DNA of 64,000 nucleotides from Streptomyces sp. SID14436 (GCF_010548465.1 NZ_JAAGMD010000531.1:20761-84760), one strand, 5' to 3'. Shown: positions 8,564-17,542, counted from the stretch's first letter. Program-made: numbers and translations. The notes: generated by a model not told the origin, from the sequence alone.

Positions 8564-8659
8564 GCGACCGAAGTTAACATCATCCACGTCGCAGCCCATG
8601 GGCGGCAGCCGGCCGGTTTCGACGCCGGTGCAGTCTCCACGGTTCGGATTCTCCGTGTT

Positions 8660-9217
8660 CTACAGCTCGAACTCCACGTGCTCGATGTCGGTGAACCGGA
8701 CCTCCTCCAGGCTGCCCGCGCGGCGGCCTCCGTCCTGGAAGTAGACCTCCTTGAGTGCTTCGGCCGCGATCTCCCGCAGCCGGGCGTCGTCCGCGCCGGC
8801 CTCCTGGGCGTCGAAGAGGCGGGCGGCGTAGACGGGGGGCAGGGCGACGGTCAGGTGCCGGATGCGGTCCTGGTCCGTCGAGCCGATCGGGGCGGTGTAG
8901 CCGAGGCGGGCGCGGGTGTCGATGACGATGCCTCCCGTGCTCGCCGCCTGTTCCTTGGCGCGCGCCCGGATCCGTGGCTGCCACCGCTTGGTCACCTCAC
9001 GCTCCAGGCGTGCGGCCAGGTCCGGACGGGGCTTTCTGATCTGGTTCCTGACGTAGCGTTCGACCGTGCGCTGGGAGACGCGCAGCAGTTGGGCGACCGC
9101 GCGGGTGCCTTTCATCTGCCGGACCAGGTACCGCATTTGGGCGGGTGCGCTCTTGGGTGCCGGGCGGGTGAAGGACTTGTGCACCGCGGCGTCCAAGCCG
9201 TCCCCGAACAGGCTCAT
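8660..9217 (-). CDS. tpg: Telomere terminal protein Tpg
   Basis: This is the terminal protein covalently bound to the 5' ends of linear Streptomyces replicons. It primes end-patching DNA synthesis and is recruited to telomeres by Tap. The protein has 185 residues, the usual length. The N-terminus MSLFGDGLDAAV, the HTH-like segment LLRVSQRTVERYV, TGGIVIDTRA near the middle, and the C-terminus FQDGGRRAGSLEEVRFTDIE are characteristic. The start is ATG 9217. It lies 14 bases after the stop of tap on the same strand, the standard tap-tpg operon. It shows no damage. Confidence 0.93.
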   Translation of the reverse strand: MSLFGDGLDAAVHKSFTRPAPKSAPAQMRYLVRQMKGTRAVAQLLRVSQRTVERYVRNQIRKPRPDLAARLEREVTKRWQPRIRARAKEQAASTGGIVIDTRARLGYTAPIGSTDQDRIRHLTVALPPVYAARLFDAQEAGADDARLREIAAEALKEVYFQDGGRRAGSLEEVRFTDIEHVEFEL

Positions 9218-9231
9218 CTCGGCCGCCTCTC

Positions 9232-11454
9232 CTACTCTCCGTCGTCGACGCCGGTGACGGTGCCGTCCTTGATGTAGCGGGCGAGGTTGAGTTCCGGAGC
9301 GTCGAAGCGCTCACGGACCTCTTCGCCCCACAGGACGCTCTGGGTTCCCTCGTGCTTGACGAGGCCGGGATTGACGCCCAGCTTGAAACCGCCGGGGAGC
9401 GGCTTGCCGTCCCGGTAGGGCAGGACGTCCAGCGGGCTGGTGCCGTCGGCCGCGTAGACGACGCAGTCGGACAGGACGGCCACCGGGTACTGGCCGGTGA
9501 ACGCCGCATGCCGGACCATCTTGCGGTGCAGGTTGATCCGGGTGCGGGAGATGACCGCCGCCCGGATGTCCGGCCGCCACGTCGGACGGGACAGCGCCCG
9601 CCACGGCTCGCCAGGCCGCCAGCCCTCACCGCGCGGGCGCTCACGCAGCTTGCCCAGGCCGCCCTTGACCGTCGCCTTGACCGCCGACACGACGATCGCC
9701 AGTTCCGGGTCACGCTCCGCCCAGCCGTCCATCGCCGCGAGGAAGTCGGCCGGGGCCATGTCCGCGTGGACGCCGAGGTCGGCCATCGTGGCGAGGTACG
9801 CGTCGCGCAGCCGCTGGTACCAGCCGTCCAGGTAACGGCCGTTGTCGTGGCGGACGTACGCCTCCAGCGGGCGGACCTCGTAGCCGAGCTCCTGGGCGTA
9901 GGCGACGGTGGGTGTGGCGTACCAGGCGGGGCCGGTCGGCCGCTCGCCCTTCGGCGTGAACGGGGAGGGCAGCAGGTCGCCGTCCAGCTCCACCCACTCC
10001 TTGCCGGCCTTGACGCGGGACAGGTCGACGTGGGACAGGTCGACCAGCCACGAGCCGGGCAGCTTCGGGTCGAACACCGGGGACTTGACGTGCGTGGGCG
10101 CACCCAGACCGACGTTCAGGCCGTTGGCGCCCGCGGCGAAGGCCAGGTTGACGTCGATGCCGACCAGGTGGCGCAGGGTGCACTCCGCGTCCGTCATGGG
10201 CCGCGCCCAGTCGTACGCCTCCTCGAACAGCTTCTCGCCGGGGCCTCGGACGTGGAAACGCGGCAGATCCTTCAGCAGCGGATGCCCGTCCGGGGCCTCG
10301 CACGGTGCGCAGTCCACCGGGTCGCTGCCCAGGCTGCCCGGGTTGCGCTCGGAATGCCGGCGGCCGTCCGCGTCCGGCTGGGAGGCGCGGGTCGGGGGGT
10401 GCAGCACGGTCATCAGCTCCAGGCCGGTCACGGCGGTCGAACCGCACGGTGTCATCACCCTCGACGCGTACACGCCCAGAACCCGGGCCAGCTCCGCCGG
10501 AGGCAGATCGGCGGCGGCGCCCCAGTGCCGGGGGTCCAGCGCGTTCCACGACGGGATGCACAACTGCACGCAGGACCGCTCCCCGCCCTGCGCGGGACGG
10601 TAGATCCGGGCCCACGGCCCGAAGCCGCGCTTGGTGAGCTTCCAGCCGGCACGCGTCAGCTGCTTGACGACTTTGTGGCCCTCCGCGATCCGCCCTGCCA
10701 GCCGCTCGCCGTCCGACAGTGCGGCGGGCAGGCCGTAGCGCTCCAGCGCGGCGCCGGTGAGGACGAGCAGCGGATCGGCGTCCCTGCCCGGCCCCGACAG
10801 CCTCGGCTGCCCCAGCTTCGCCTCGCGCAGGGTCCACTCGACCAGGGCCGGGATGCTCTTGGCAGGCACCTCCAGCATCAGACCGCCGGTGCAGTACGCC
10901 AGCACGTGGCCCTCGGCGTCCACATCCACGACGGCGAGTGGCCCGTTGGCGAAGCGCGACTCGGGTGCGTCCGGTGCGCCGGCTGAGGCTGCCTTCCTCG
11001 CGGCTGGGCGGGCGGACACCGGAGAGGGGGCGGAGGTGCGGGCCGGCTTCGGGATGGGGCCCGGGGCGGGGGCGGGGGCCGGGGCGGGGGTCCCGGGGAC
11101 GTGCGTAGGTGGTGGGGTGGCCGGTGTCGCCGGTGTCGCCGGTTCGTTCGGATGGGGCGGGGTCGTGGCCGCAGGTGCCGCTGCGTCCTCTGTCGGCACG
11201 GCCACGGCAGCGGGCGGTGGATAGAGTTCCGCGAGCTGTTGGAGGAGCCGGGCGTAGGCATCGCGTTCCGGCGGTCGCGGCTCGGTCTTGCCCGCCTCCC
11301 ACCCGCTGACGGTGGCACGGCGTACCTTCAGTGCCGTGGCGACCTCTTCGACCGTCAGACCGTGGGCCTTGCGCAGACGCCTGCGCTCGTCCGGCGGCGG
11401 CAGCGGAGCGCGGGACGCGACCAGCGCGTCGATCGCATCGAACAACTCGGACAC
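9232..11454 (-). CDS. tap: Telomere-associated protein Tap
   Basis: Tap binds the single-stranded 3' telomeric overhang and brings Tpg to it during replication of linear Streptomyces chromosomes and plasmids. The protein has about 740 residues, as expected. An N-terminal XRE-type HTH (LRKAHGLTVEEVATALKV, about 26-43, then TVSGWEAGKTEPR) is followed by a Pro/Ala-rich linker (about 85-160) and a long conserved C-terminal region. I prefer the GTG at 11454, which has AGGAGG five bases upstream. The GTG at 11460 is also in frame but sits on that ribosome site. It is transcribed with tpg, which follows 14 bases downstream. Confidence 0.92.
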   Translation of the reverse strand: MSELFDAIDALVASRAPLPPPDERRRLRKAHGLTVEEVATALKVRRATVSGWEAGKTEPRPPERDAYARLLQQLAELYPPPAAVAVPTEDAAAPAATTPPHPNEPATPATPATPPPTHVPGTPAPAPAPAPGPIPKPARTSAPSPVSARPAARKAASAGAPDAPESRFANGPLAVVDVDAEGHVLAYCTGGLMLEVPAKSIPALVEWTLREAKLGQPRLSGPGRDADPLLVLTGAALERYGLPAALSDGERLAGRIAEGHKVVKQLTRAGWKLTKRGFGPWARIYRPAQGGERSCVQLCIPSWNALDPRHWGAAADLPPAELARVLGVYASRVMTPCGSTAVTGLELMTVLHPPTRASQPDADGRRHSERNPGSLGSDPVDCAPCEAPDGHPLLKDLPRFHVRGPGEKLFEEAYDWARPMTDAECTLRHLVGIDVNLAFAAGANGLNVGLGAPTHVKSPVFDPKLPGSWLVDLSHVDLSRVKAGKEWVELDGDLLPSPFTPKGERPTGPAWYATPTVAYAQELGYEVRPLEAYVRHDNGRYLDGWYQRLRDAYLATMADLGVHADMAPADFLAAMDGWAERDPELAIVVSAVKATVKGGLGKLRERPRGEGWRPGEPWRALSRPTWRPDIRAAVISRTRINLHRKMVRHAAFTGQYPVAVLSDCVVYAADGTSPLDVLPYRDGKPLPGGFKLGVNPGLVKHEGTQSVLWGEEVRERFDAPELNLARYIKDGTVTGVDDGE

Positions 11455-11741
11455 GGACACCTCCTGGCCGCCACTGTAGACCAGGGATCGTACGTATCAC
11501 GCACTTTGGGCGCACCCTCCGCGTACATGGTCTGCGTCATCCGGGGACGCTGACCTCGTCCACAACCCACCTCGTACGGACCTCCGTCGTACCGCGCGGG
11601 AAGCTGCTCCTGTTGCTGCTTCTCAGTGTTGCGGTCGAGCGGCGGCGGTCCGTGAAGCGTCGGCGGGGCGGCACAATAGGTCCGCGGGTCATGGTGACGG
11701 GTACGGGGCAGAGGGGGCGGAGCACCATCGTTCGACGGCGC

Positions 11742-12254
11742 ATGCGGCGTACGGTCCGGGCAGGTCTGGTCGCGACGGTGCTGACGGGGGTGGCGGCGTG
11801 TGTTCCTGCGCCGCCCGAACCGCTGCCGCCCCGGTTCTCCGGTGCTGCGCTGTCCGCGGACACGGCGGTGTCGGAGGTGCGGTCGGTCCTGGCGGCCGAG
11901 GGCATCGAGATGGACAGGGAGCCGTCGGACGGCTCCGGACGGTGCCTGGAGCGGCTGCACGGCCGGCATCCGCTGCCACGGGCGGAGGTCGCTGTGCGGG
12001 CGGCTTTCGCACGGGCCCGCTCCGAGTACGGCTGGCGAACCGGTCCCGACATGGGTGCCCAGACGCTCACCCTCGCCAAGGGCAACTGGACCGTTGTGGC
12101 CCCCTTGCCCGGGGAGGCGGCCCAGGGGCTGGAGGAGCCCGTGGTCATGTCGATGATGTGCGTGGACAGCGGCGGCCCGGCCGATGGCAAGGGGGCGAGC
12201 GCGGGGCCTGTGCCGTCGAGCACGGCCTACGGCAGTGCCGAGGGTGGCGGATAG
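11742..12254 (+). CDS. Predicted lipoprotein of unknown function
   Basis: A 170-residue protein starting at ATG 11742. The first 20 residues form a lipoprotein signal: MRR, a hydrophobic core, then VLTGVAAC with Cys20 as the lipidation site. An upstream in-frame ATG at 11691 would add 17 residues and spoil the signal. The rest has no recognised domain. It is only nine bases upstream of the next gene, so the two are probably co-transcribed. The role is unknown; the mature part should lie outside the membrane. Confidence 0.65.
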   Translation: MRRTVRAGLVATVLTGVAACVPAPPEPLPPRFSGAALSADTAVSEVRSVLAAEGIEMDREPSDGSGRCLERLHGRHPLPRAEVAVRAAFARARSEYGWRTGPDMGAQTLTLAKGNWTVVAPLPGEAAQGLEEPVVMSMMCVDSGGPADGKGASAGPVPSSTAYGSAEGGG

Positions 12255-12263
12255 CGTGCGGTC

Positions 12264-12854
12264 ATGGTGATGACGGGGAAGCAGAAGGTGCTGTACCGGC
12301 AGGGCACCGGGTTCTGGCGCATGACGGCGAAGTGGGTGGTGGTCTTCGGGGCGTTGGCGGTCCTGGACGGCGGGCTGCTGCGGTCCTGGGGGGACGCCCT
12401 GGTCTGGCCGCTGATCGGGCTCATGTTGTGGCTGCCCTTCGGGGTCGGTGTCGTCTGGTATCCGAAGAAGGACCAGCGCGTGAAGCTGACGGTGCGTGAC
12501 CTGCGGGTGCGACGCAAGCGGCTGCCGATGGAGAAGGTGAACCTGCTCCACGTGGCACGGCTGTGGCTGGAGGGCCGGTCGACCGCCGACGAGCAGCCGG
12601 TGCGGGAATGGGCGCGCCGCGACCGGGTGGTCTGGGTACCACTGCGGGACGGCCGGGCGTTCGGCGTGGAGTGCCGTGATCCGGCCGCGTTCGCCGAGGT
12701 CTTCGGAGCCTTCGCGGTCGAGGCATGCGGTGGGCCCGACATCGTCCGGGCGCGGGCCGCCGCGGAGACCTACCCGGAGCCGCGCCCGGTGCGGCCCCGG
12801 CCCGCCGAGGGTGGCGGCTCCTCCTGGGCGGATGTCCTGGACGTCTTCGGCTGA
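12264..12854 (+). CDS. Membrane protein with PH-like cytoplasmic part, unknown function
   Basis: A 196-residue protein beginning at ATG 12264. Two closely spaced hydrophobic segments (about 24-40 and 47-65) are followed by a roughly 100-residue soluble part (VKLTVRDLRVRRKRLP, VVWVPLRDGRAFGVECRD) whose strand pattern recalls a PH-like domain, and a Pro/Arg-rich tail ending in SSWADVLDVFG. It follows the lipoprotein gene by nine bases. The family is not recognised. Confidence 0.7.
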   Translation: MVMTGKQKVLYRQGTGFWRMTAKWVVVFGALAVLDGGLLRSWGDALVWPLIGLMLWLPFGVGVVWYPKKDQRVKLTVRDLRVRRKRLPMEKVNLLHVARLWLEGRSTADEQPVREWARRDRVVWVPLRDGRAFGVECRDPAAFAEVFGAFAVEACGGPDIVRARAAAETYPEPRPVRPRPAEGGGSSWADVLDVFG

Positions 12855-12973
12855 CGGGGGCCGGGATGCCGGGGGGCCGCGTCGGCCGCGGCCGTAAGCC
12901 TCGGACCCTTAGGTCTCGAACGCCTACGCCTCGGACGCTGACGTCCCGGACGCGGACGTCTCCAAGCCGGCTT

Positions 12974-13342
12974 TCAGACGGTCGTCCGATCGGCGGGCCG
13001 GGCGGCGCTGCGGGTCACGGCCCTGCGGCCGAGGAGTACGGCGCCCAGCCCCAGCGGGACGGCCACGACGGCACCGACGAGGCCGTTGCCGGTGCCCGGA
13101 CCACCACTGGCGGTGGCCAGGTGCAGTACCGCGAGAACCGTGCCGGCCGTTCCCGCCGCGATGGCCGCCAGCCCGCCGGTGCGCGCTCGGTCGGTGCTCA
13201 TGCGGCGGCCGGCGCGGGACAGGACCAGCCAGGCGATGGCCAGCCCGAGGGCGCCCGCGGCCAGGGCCAGGTTGGCCCCGGTGCGTCCGTCACCGATGAT
13301 GCCGCCCTCGGCGGCCGCCATGAGTGTTGCTGGAACGCTCAT
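12974..13342 (-). CDS. Small four-helix membrane protein, DUF6223-like
   Basis: A 122-residue protein with the start at ATG 13342 behind GGAAGGGGAG. It has several hydrophobic segments broken by SRAGRRM and a conserved GGPGTGNGLVGA motif, a pattern I associate with the DUF6223 family of small Streptomyces membrane proteins. It is divergent from the two-component system at 13635 and could be its target. Nothing in the sequence identifies a biochemical role. Confidence 0.65.
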   Translation of the reverse strand: MSVPATLMAAAEGGIIGDGRTGANLALAAGALGLAIAWLVLSRAGRRMSTDRARTGGLAAIAAGTAGTVLAVLHLATASGGPGTGNGLVGAVVAVPLGLGAVLLGRRAVTRSAARPADRTTV

Positions 13343-13345
13343 GTC

Positions 13346-13440
13346 GCTCCCCTTCCTCTTCTCTTCTGCTTCTCTTCTGCTTCTCTTCCGCGGCAGCCTG
13401 TCCTGCTCCTGCTCCTGCTCCCGTGCTCTTCCGTGCTTGG
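13346..13440. repeat. Pyrimidine-rich tandem repeats
   Basis: The strand bias here is extreme. CTTCTCTTCTG-type units are repeated three times (about 13350-13390), followed by CTGCTC units repeated about four times (13398-13420). The repeats lie in the 292-base divergent region, immediately upstream of the ribosome site of the DUF6223-like gene. Variation in copy number could alter spacing of promoter elements. Confidence 0.6.
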
Positions 13441-13634
13441 GTGCTGCCTTCCAGAGCATGCGCTCCGGCGGTCCTGCCGGTCGTCCGGCAGACGCGGACA
13501 CTTCCCTCTGCCGCCGTGGCGGCACCCGGGTACCGCGGCGGCGGCAGGCGGCTCGCCGGTACCGCGGACGTGGTAGCCGTCCGCTCGTCCACAGGCCGGA
13601 CGCGCCCACCACCCCATCCGGCTACGGTGCACCT

Positions 13635-14768
13635 ATGGACAAAGGACGGTTCGCTGTCCCGGCCGCAGTCACCGACGGGGCCATCGCCCTGGCCGTGGCA
13701 GCGTTGCTGCTGGTCACCGGGCTGTCGGGGGCGCATCCGTCCGGAGCGCGCGAGCTGCTCGGAGCCCTCCTGCTGGGGGCCGGCGGGCTGGCGCTGGCCG
13801 CGCGCCGCCGGGCGCCGCGCGTGGTCCTGGCCGTCACCGGGCTGTGCGCGGTGGGATATCTGGGGGCCGGGTTCGACGTGCTCACCGTGGCCTACCTGGT
13901 CGCGGTCTACGGTGCCGTACGCGCCGGGCACCGCACCTTCACGCTGGCCGCCTCCGTAGGGATGCTGGCTCTGCTGCCTCTCACTGCCCTGGTCCTGCAC
14001 GACGCGGGCCCGCGCGAAGCCCTGGCGCAGGCCCGCGACACGCTCGAGCTCGCCTGGCTGATCGCCGCCTTCGCCGCCGGTGAGGCGGTGCGGCTGGCCG
14101 AACGGCGGGCCGACGAAGCCGAACGCACCCGCGAGGAGACCGCGCGCCGCCGGGCCGACGAGGAGCGGCTGCGCATCGCGCGGGAACTGCACGATGCGCT
14201 CACCCACCAGATCTCGGTGATCAAGGTGCAGTCCGAGGTGGCCGTGCATGTGGCGCGGCGCCGGGGCGAGCAGGTGTCCCCTGCCCTGCTCGCGATCCAG
14301 GAAGCCGGGCGGGAGGCGAGCCGGGAGCTGCGCGCCACCCTGGAGGCGCTGCGCGACGACGACACCAGCCCGCCGCACGGACTCGACCACATCCCGCAGT
14401 TGGTGGAGCGCTTCCAGGGAACCGGTCTGGAGACGACGCTGACCATCGGGGGCCATCCGCATCCCGTGCCGGCCGCGGTGAGCCGCACCGCCTACCGGAT
14501 CGTTCAGGAGTCGCTCACCAACGTGGCCCGGCACGCCGCCGCCACCACGGCCAGGGTGCTCATCGACTACCGGCCGGACGCTCTCGCCCTGCGCGTCGAC
14601 GACGACGGGACAGCCGTGTCGCCCTGTGCACCGATGCTCGGGCCGGGGCTCGGGCTGCTCGGCATGCGGGAACGTGTCACGGCCCTGGGCGGGCGGCTGC
14701 ACACCGGGCCGCGCAGTTCGGGCGGCTTCACCGTACAGGCCGAACTTCCTACGAACGGAGCCTCGTGA
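13635..14768 (+). CDS. NarL-type sensor histidine kinase
   Basis: A 377-residue membrane sensor kinase that should phosphorylate the response regulator encoded next to it. There are five or six hydrophobic segments in the first 150 residues, then a coiled-coil linker, a HisKA_3 dimerisation domain with phospho-acceptor His186 in ARELHDALTHQ, and a HATPase_c domain (N-box ESLTNVARHAAA, G-box LGLLGMRERVTALGG). The start at ATG 13635 lies a few bases after TACGGT, a possible -10 box, so the transcript may be leaderless. The short extracellular loops suggest sensing within the membrane. The stop overlaps the next start. Confidence 0.9.
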   Translation: MDKGRFAVPAAVTDGAIALAVAALLLVTGLSGAHPSGARELLGALLLGAGGLALAARRRAPRVVLAVTGLCAVGYLGAGFDVLTVAYLVAVYGAVRAGHRTFTLAASVGMLALLPLTALVLHDAGPREALAQARDTLELAWLIAAFAAGEAVRLAERRADEAERTREETARRRADEERLRIARELHDALTHQISVIKVQSEVAVHVARRRGEQVSPALLAIQEAGREASRELRATLEALRDDDTSPPHGLDHIPQLVERFQGTGLETTLTIGGHPHPVPAAVSRTAYRIVQESLTNVARHAAATTARVLIDYRPDALALRVDDDGTAVSPCAPMLGPGLGLLGMRERVTALGGRLHTGPRSSGGFTVQAELPTNGAS

Positions 14769-15442
14769 TCCGGGTTGTCCTGGTCGATGACCAGCCGCTC
14801 ATCCGCAGCGGTTTCCGTGCGCTGCTCGACCTCGAGGACGACATCGAGGTGGTGGCCGAGGCCGCCGACGGCCAGGAATGCCTGGCGCTCGTCGGGGAGC
14901 TGTTGCCCGATGTCGCTCTCGTCGACATCCAGATGCCCGTCATGGACGGCATCGAAGCGACCCGGCGCATCGCCGCGGACCCGGCCCTGGCCGCCGTCCA
15001 CGTCGTCATGCTGACCAACTACGGCATGGACGAGTACGTCTTCGACGCGCTGCGCGCCGGAGCGGCCGGTTTCCTGGTCAAGGACATCCTTCCGGAGGAC
15101 TTCCTGCACGCCGTCCGCGTCGCCGCCCGCGGGGACGCGCTGCTCGCACCCGCCCTCACCCGCAGACTCATCGACCGGTACGTCACCCAGCCACCGCGCA
15201 CCCTCGCAGGCGACGGCAGCGGCAGCGGGCTCGCCGAGCTGACCGGCCGCGAACGCGAGGCGGTCGTCCTGGCCGCCCACGGCCTGTCCAACGACGAGAT
15301 CGCCCACCGGCTGGTCATCAGCCCGGCGACCGCCAAGACCCACATCAACCGGGCCATGACCAAGCTCCATGCCCGCGACCGCGCCCAACTCGTCGTCCTC
15401 GCCTACGAGTCCGGCCTGGTCACTCCGGGCACCAGCCCCTGA
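14765..15442 (+). CDS. LuxR/NarL-family response regulator
   Basis: A 225-residue regulator, partner of the upstream kinase; GTG 14765 overlaps the kinase stop (GTGA). The receiver domain (1-120) has acidic residues VDD at 7-9, phospho-acceptor Asp54 in LVDIQMPVMDG and Lys in FLVKDI. The C-terminal LuxR domain (about 155-215) reads LTGREREAVVLAAHGLSNDE with recognition helix SPATAKTHINRAMTKL. It binds DNA as a dimer when phosphorylated. Likely targets are its own promoter region and the divergent DUF6223-like gene. Confidence 0.92.
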   Translation: MIRVVLVDDQPLIRSGFRALLDLEDDIEVVAEAADGQECLALVGELLPDVALVDIQMPVMDGIEATRRIAADPALAAVHVVMLTNYGMDEYVFDALRAGAAGFLVKDILPEDFLHAVRVAARGDALLAPALTRRLIDRYVTQPPRTLAGDGSGSGLAELTGREREAVVLAAHGLSNDEIAHRLVISPATAKTHINRAMTKLHARDRAQLVVLAYESGLVTPGTSP

Positions 15443-15636
15443 CCCGCCCCCGGGCACCTCCCGGGCCGCGCCCCCGCCCCACGGGCCGCAACAGAACTGC
15501 CACAGGAACCCGAGATCGCTTGACCCTGCCCCGGCGGGAAGGCCGACAGTGTTCCCGTGTTCCCGTCCGGAGGACCGGTGAACGGGGGCGGGGTTTCTGC
15601 CGGCCGGGGACATCGACGGAGAGGGAGGGGAATGTC

Positions 15637-16257
15637 GTGGCGACACCGTGCGTCATCCTCGACATCGGCGGCGTGCTGGAGCTCACGCCGGAGACGGGGT
15701 GGGTACAACGGTGGGAGGAGCGGCTGCGGTTGCCGCCCGGCACCGTTCACGAGCGGATGCGTGACGTGTGGCAGGCCGGGAGCGTCGGCCGGGTCAGTGA
15801 ACGTCAGGTGCACGAGGAGGCGGGATTGCGTCTGGGCCTCTCCGTCGCCGAGGTGGACGCCTTCATGGCCGACCTGTGGGAGGAGTACCTGGGGGCGCCC
15901 AACGAGGAACTCATCGCTCATGTGCGGGGGCTGCGGGCGCTGCGGGGGCGCTGCAGGCTGGGCATTCTGAGCAACAGCTTCGTCGGCGCCCGGGAGCGGG
16001 AGTCGGGGCGGTACGCCTTCGACGAACTGGTGGAGCGGATCGTCTACTCGCACGAGATCGGTGTCGAGAAACCGGATCCGGAGGCCTTCGGGGCCGTATG
16101 CGCGAGCCTGGGGGTGCGACCGGAGAGCTGTCTGTTCGTCGACGACGCGGAGCCGAATGTCTTTGCCGCCCGGGCGGTGGGTATGCAGGCCCATCTGTTC
16201 GAGGACAACGCCCGGACGATCGCGCGGATCACGGCTCATCTCCAGGACGTCTCCTGA
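15637..16257 (+). CDS. HAD-family hydrolase
   Basis: A 206-residue HAD-IA phosphatase-like enzyme. GTG 15637 lies six bases after GAGGGAGGGG. Motif I is LDIGGVLEL, with the nucleophile Asp kept but the second Asp replaced by Gly, as in the epoxide-hydrolase-N-like subgroup. Motif II is LSNSF, motif III Lys is in EKPDPEAF, and motif IV is FVDDAEPNV. An alpha-helical cap fills residues 20-90. The substrate is a small phosphorylated metabolite that cannot be deduced here. Confidence 0.85.
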   Translation: MATPCVILDIGGVLELTPETGWVQRWEERLRLPPGTVHERMRDVWQAGSVGRVSERQVHEEAGLRLGLSVAEVDAFMADLWEEYLGAPNEELIAHVRGLRALRGRCRLGILSNSFVGARERESGRYAFDELVERIVYSHEIGVEKPDPEAFGAVCASLGVRPESCLFVDDAEPNVFAARAVGMQAHLFEDNARTIARITAHLQDVS

Positions 16258-16379
16258 CTGTTCGCCGGCCGGGGGACGCCTCGTGACGCCTCACCGGTCG
16301 GAAAAAGGGGAGGCGGTGACAGCCTTGGGACAGGCAGGATGTCTGCGCCCTGCATTCGCTCGAGAGGACCCCGACGACC

Positions 16380-16790
16380 GTGGCTCGTGCCGTGACCCTG
16401 ATCCGCTCCGCCTCCCTGTCCGACGTCGCCGAGTACGCGTATGCGGCCACGGCGCCCGCCGAGTCCCGGCTCATCTTCCTCGCGGGGGCGTGTCCGCTCA
16501 ACGACGACGGCTCCACGGCTGCCGTCGGTGACTACGCGGGCCAGGCAGCCAAGGCCGTGGAGAACATGCGGACCGCTCTCGCCTCGGCCGACGCGTCTCT
16601 GGAGGACGTGATCAGTACCAGGGTTCTCGTGGCGTCGTCCCGGCAGGAGGATCTGGTGACCGCCTGGGAAGTGGTCCGGGACGCGTTCGGCGACCACGAC
16701 GTCCCCAGCACCCTGATGGGCGTCACGGTGCTCGGCTACGCGGACCAGCTGGTGGAGATCGAGGCCGTCGCCGCCGTGCTCGATGCGTAA
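16380..16790 (+). CDS. RidA/YjgF family protein
   Basis: A 136-residue member of the RidA (YjgF/YER057c/UK114) superfamily, trimeric enzymes that hydrolyse reactive enamine/imine intermediates. The start is GTG 16380 with GAGAGGA upstream. LIFLAGACPLNDDG at about 31-44 and VPSTLMGVTVLGYADQLVEIEAV near the end follow the family pattern. The usual catalytic Arg before the last strand is not obvious (VLGY rather than an Arg-containing motif), so this may be a non-canonical subgroup. A second RidA is at 37214. Confidence 0.82.
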   Translation: MARAVTLIRSASLSDVAEYAYAATAPAESRLIFLAGACPLNDDGSTAAVGDYAGQAAKAVENMRTALASADASLEDVISTRVLVASSRQEDLVTAWEVVRDAFGDHDVPSTLMGVTVLGYADQLVEIEAVAAVLDA

Positions 16791-16925
16791 CCGCCCCCTC
16801 CTCCGCGCCCGCCCGTGCCCCCGGCCCCACAGACACGGCCGCCGGCCGGGATGAGCATCAGCGCTCAGGCCGCCTGAGTAGCTGATCCGTACCCTCGCGG
16901 ACGAGGCTCGGCTTTGATCGCCGGT

Positions 16926-17507
16926 ATGAAGAAGCGAGCCACCGTCACCGCCGCCGCCGTCGTCGTCACGCTCGTGGCGCTGTGTGCGCTGGTGGCCAAG
17001 GGGTGCGAGGCGGTGGCGGGCGGTCCCGTGGGCACGTCGGAGGACCTGCGGGCCCATGTGCGGGCCACCACCGAGGCCGGCAACGCCGTGTACCGCACCC
17101 TCTCGCCGGCGCCCGCCGGCGACCCCTCCCCGGTCAAGGAGGGGAGTTCTTCCTGCGTCGACGACTTCGGCTTCGACGACGGCGACGTCACGCGCAGCCA
17201 GCCGATCTACACCTGGAAGCTCAACTTCGCGGACGGCGACGACTACCGCGCTGCCATGAAGGCGCTGGAGGCGTCCTGGCGGGCGGACGGGCGCACGGTG
17301 GAGAAGGTCGAGCGGGGCATCATGACCACGTTCGACGACGGCATCCAGGTCACCTTCCACCGCGGCTGGTACAGCAACGAGCCGGAACTGCGCGCGGAGG
17401 GCAGGTGCATGCGCTATCGCAACGCCTACGGCGACGGCTCCTACCAGTACCTGTACGACGAGAACGGTGACGGCACGGTCGACGAGTACGAGCAGCCCGA
17501 GCGGTGA
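16926..17507 (+). CDS. Exported or membrane-anchored protein with C-terminal EF-hand loop
   Basis: A 193-residue protein whose likely start is ATG 16926 (a TTG at 16914 is in frame). MKKR and a hydrophobic stretch to about residue 28 form a signal peptide or anchor, ending in KGC. The body has no recognised domain. Residues 178-189, DENGDGTVDEYE, match a canonical 12-residue EF-hand loop with acidic or Asn ligands at 1, 3, 5, 9 and 12. Calcium binding at the C-terminus is therefore plausible. Only one loop is present. Confidence 0.7.
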   Translation: MKKRATVTAAAVVVTLVALCALVAKGCEAVAGGPVGTSEDLRAHVRATTEAGNAVYRTLSPAPAGDPSPVKEGSSSCVDDFGFDDGDVTRSQPIYTWKLNFADGDDYRAAMKALEASWRADGRTVEKVERGIMTTFDDGIQVTFHRGWYSNEPELRAEGRCMRYRNAYGDGSYQYLYDENGDGTVDEYEQPER

Positions 17508-17523
17508 GAGCCCGCCCGCCGAG

Positions 17524-17542
17524 GCAGGGCCCCGCCCCCTGC
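17524..17542. terminator. Hairpin between convergent genes
   Basis: GCAGGG (17524-17529) and CCCTGC (17537-17542) form a six-pair stem with a seven-base GC loop, in the short gap between the convergent genes ending at 17507 and 17581. Confidence 0.35.

Noticed and set aside
9352..10986. Plus-strand frame of 544 codons over tap
   Set aside because: The minus strand encodes Tap with a recognisable HTH and operon partner. The plus frame is Arg/Gly/Val-rich shadow coding.
11691..11741. Upstream ATG for the lipoprotein at 11742
   Set aside because: It would add 17 basic residues ahead of a complete 20-residue lipoprotein signal and has no ribosome site.
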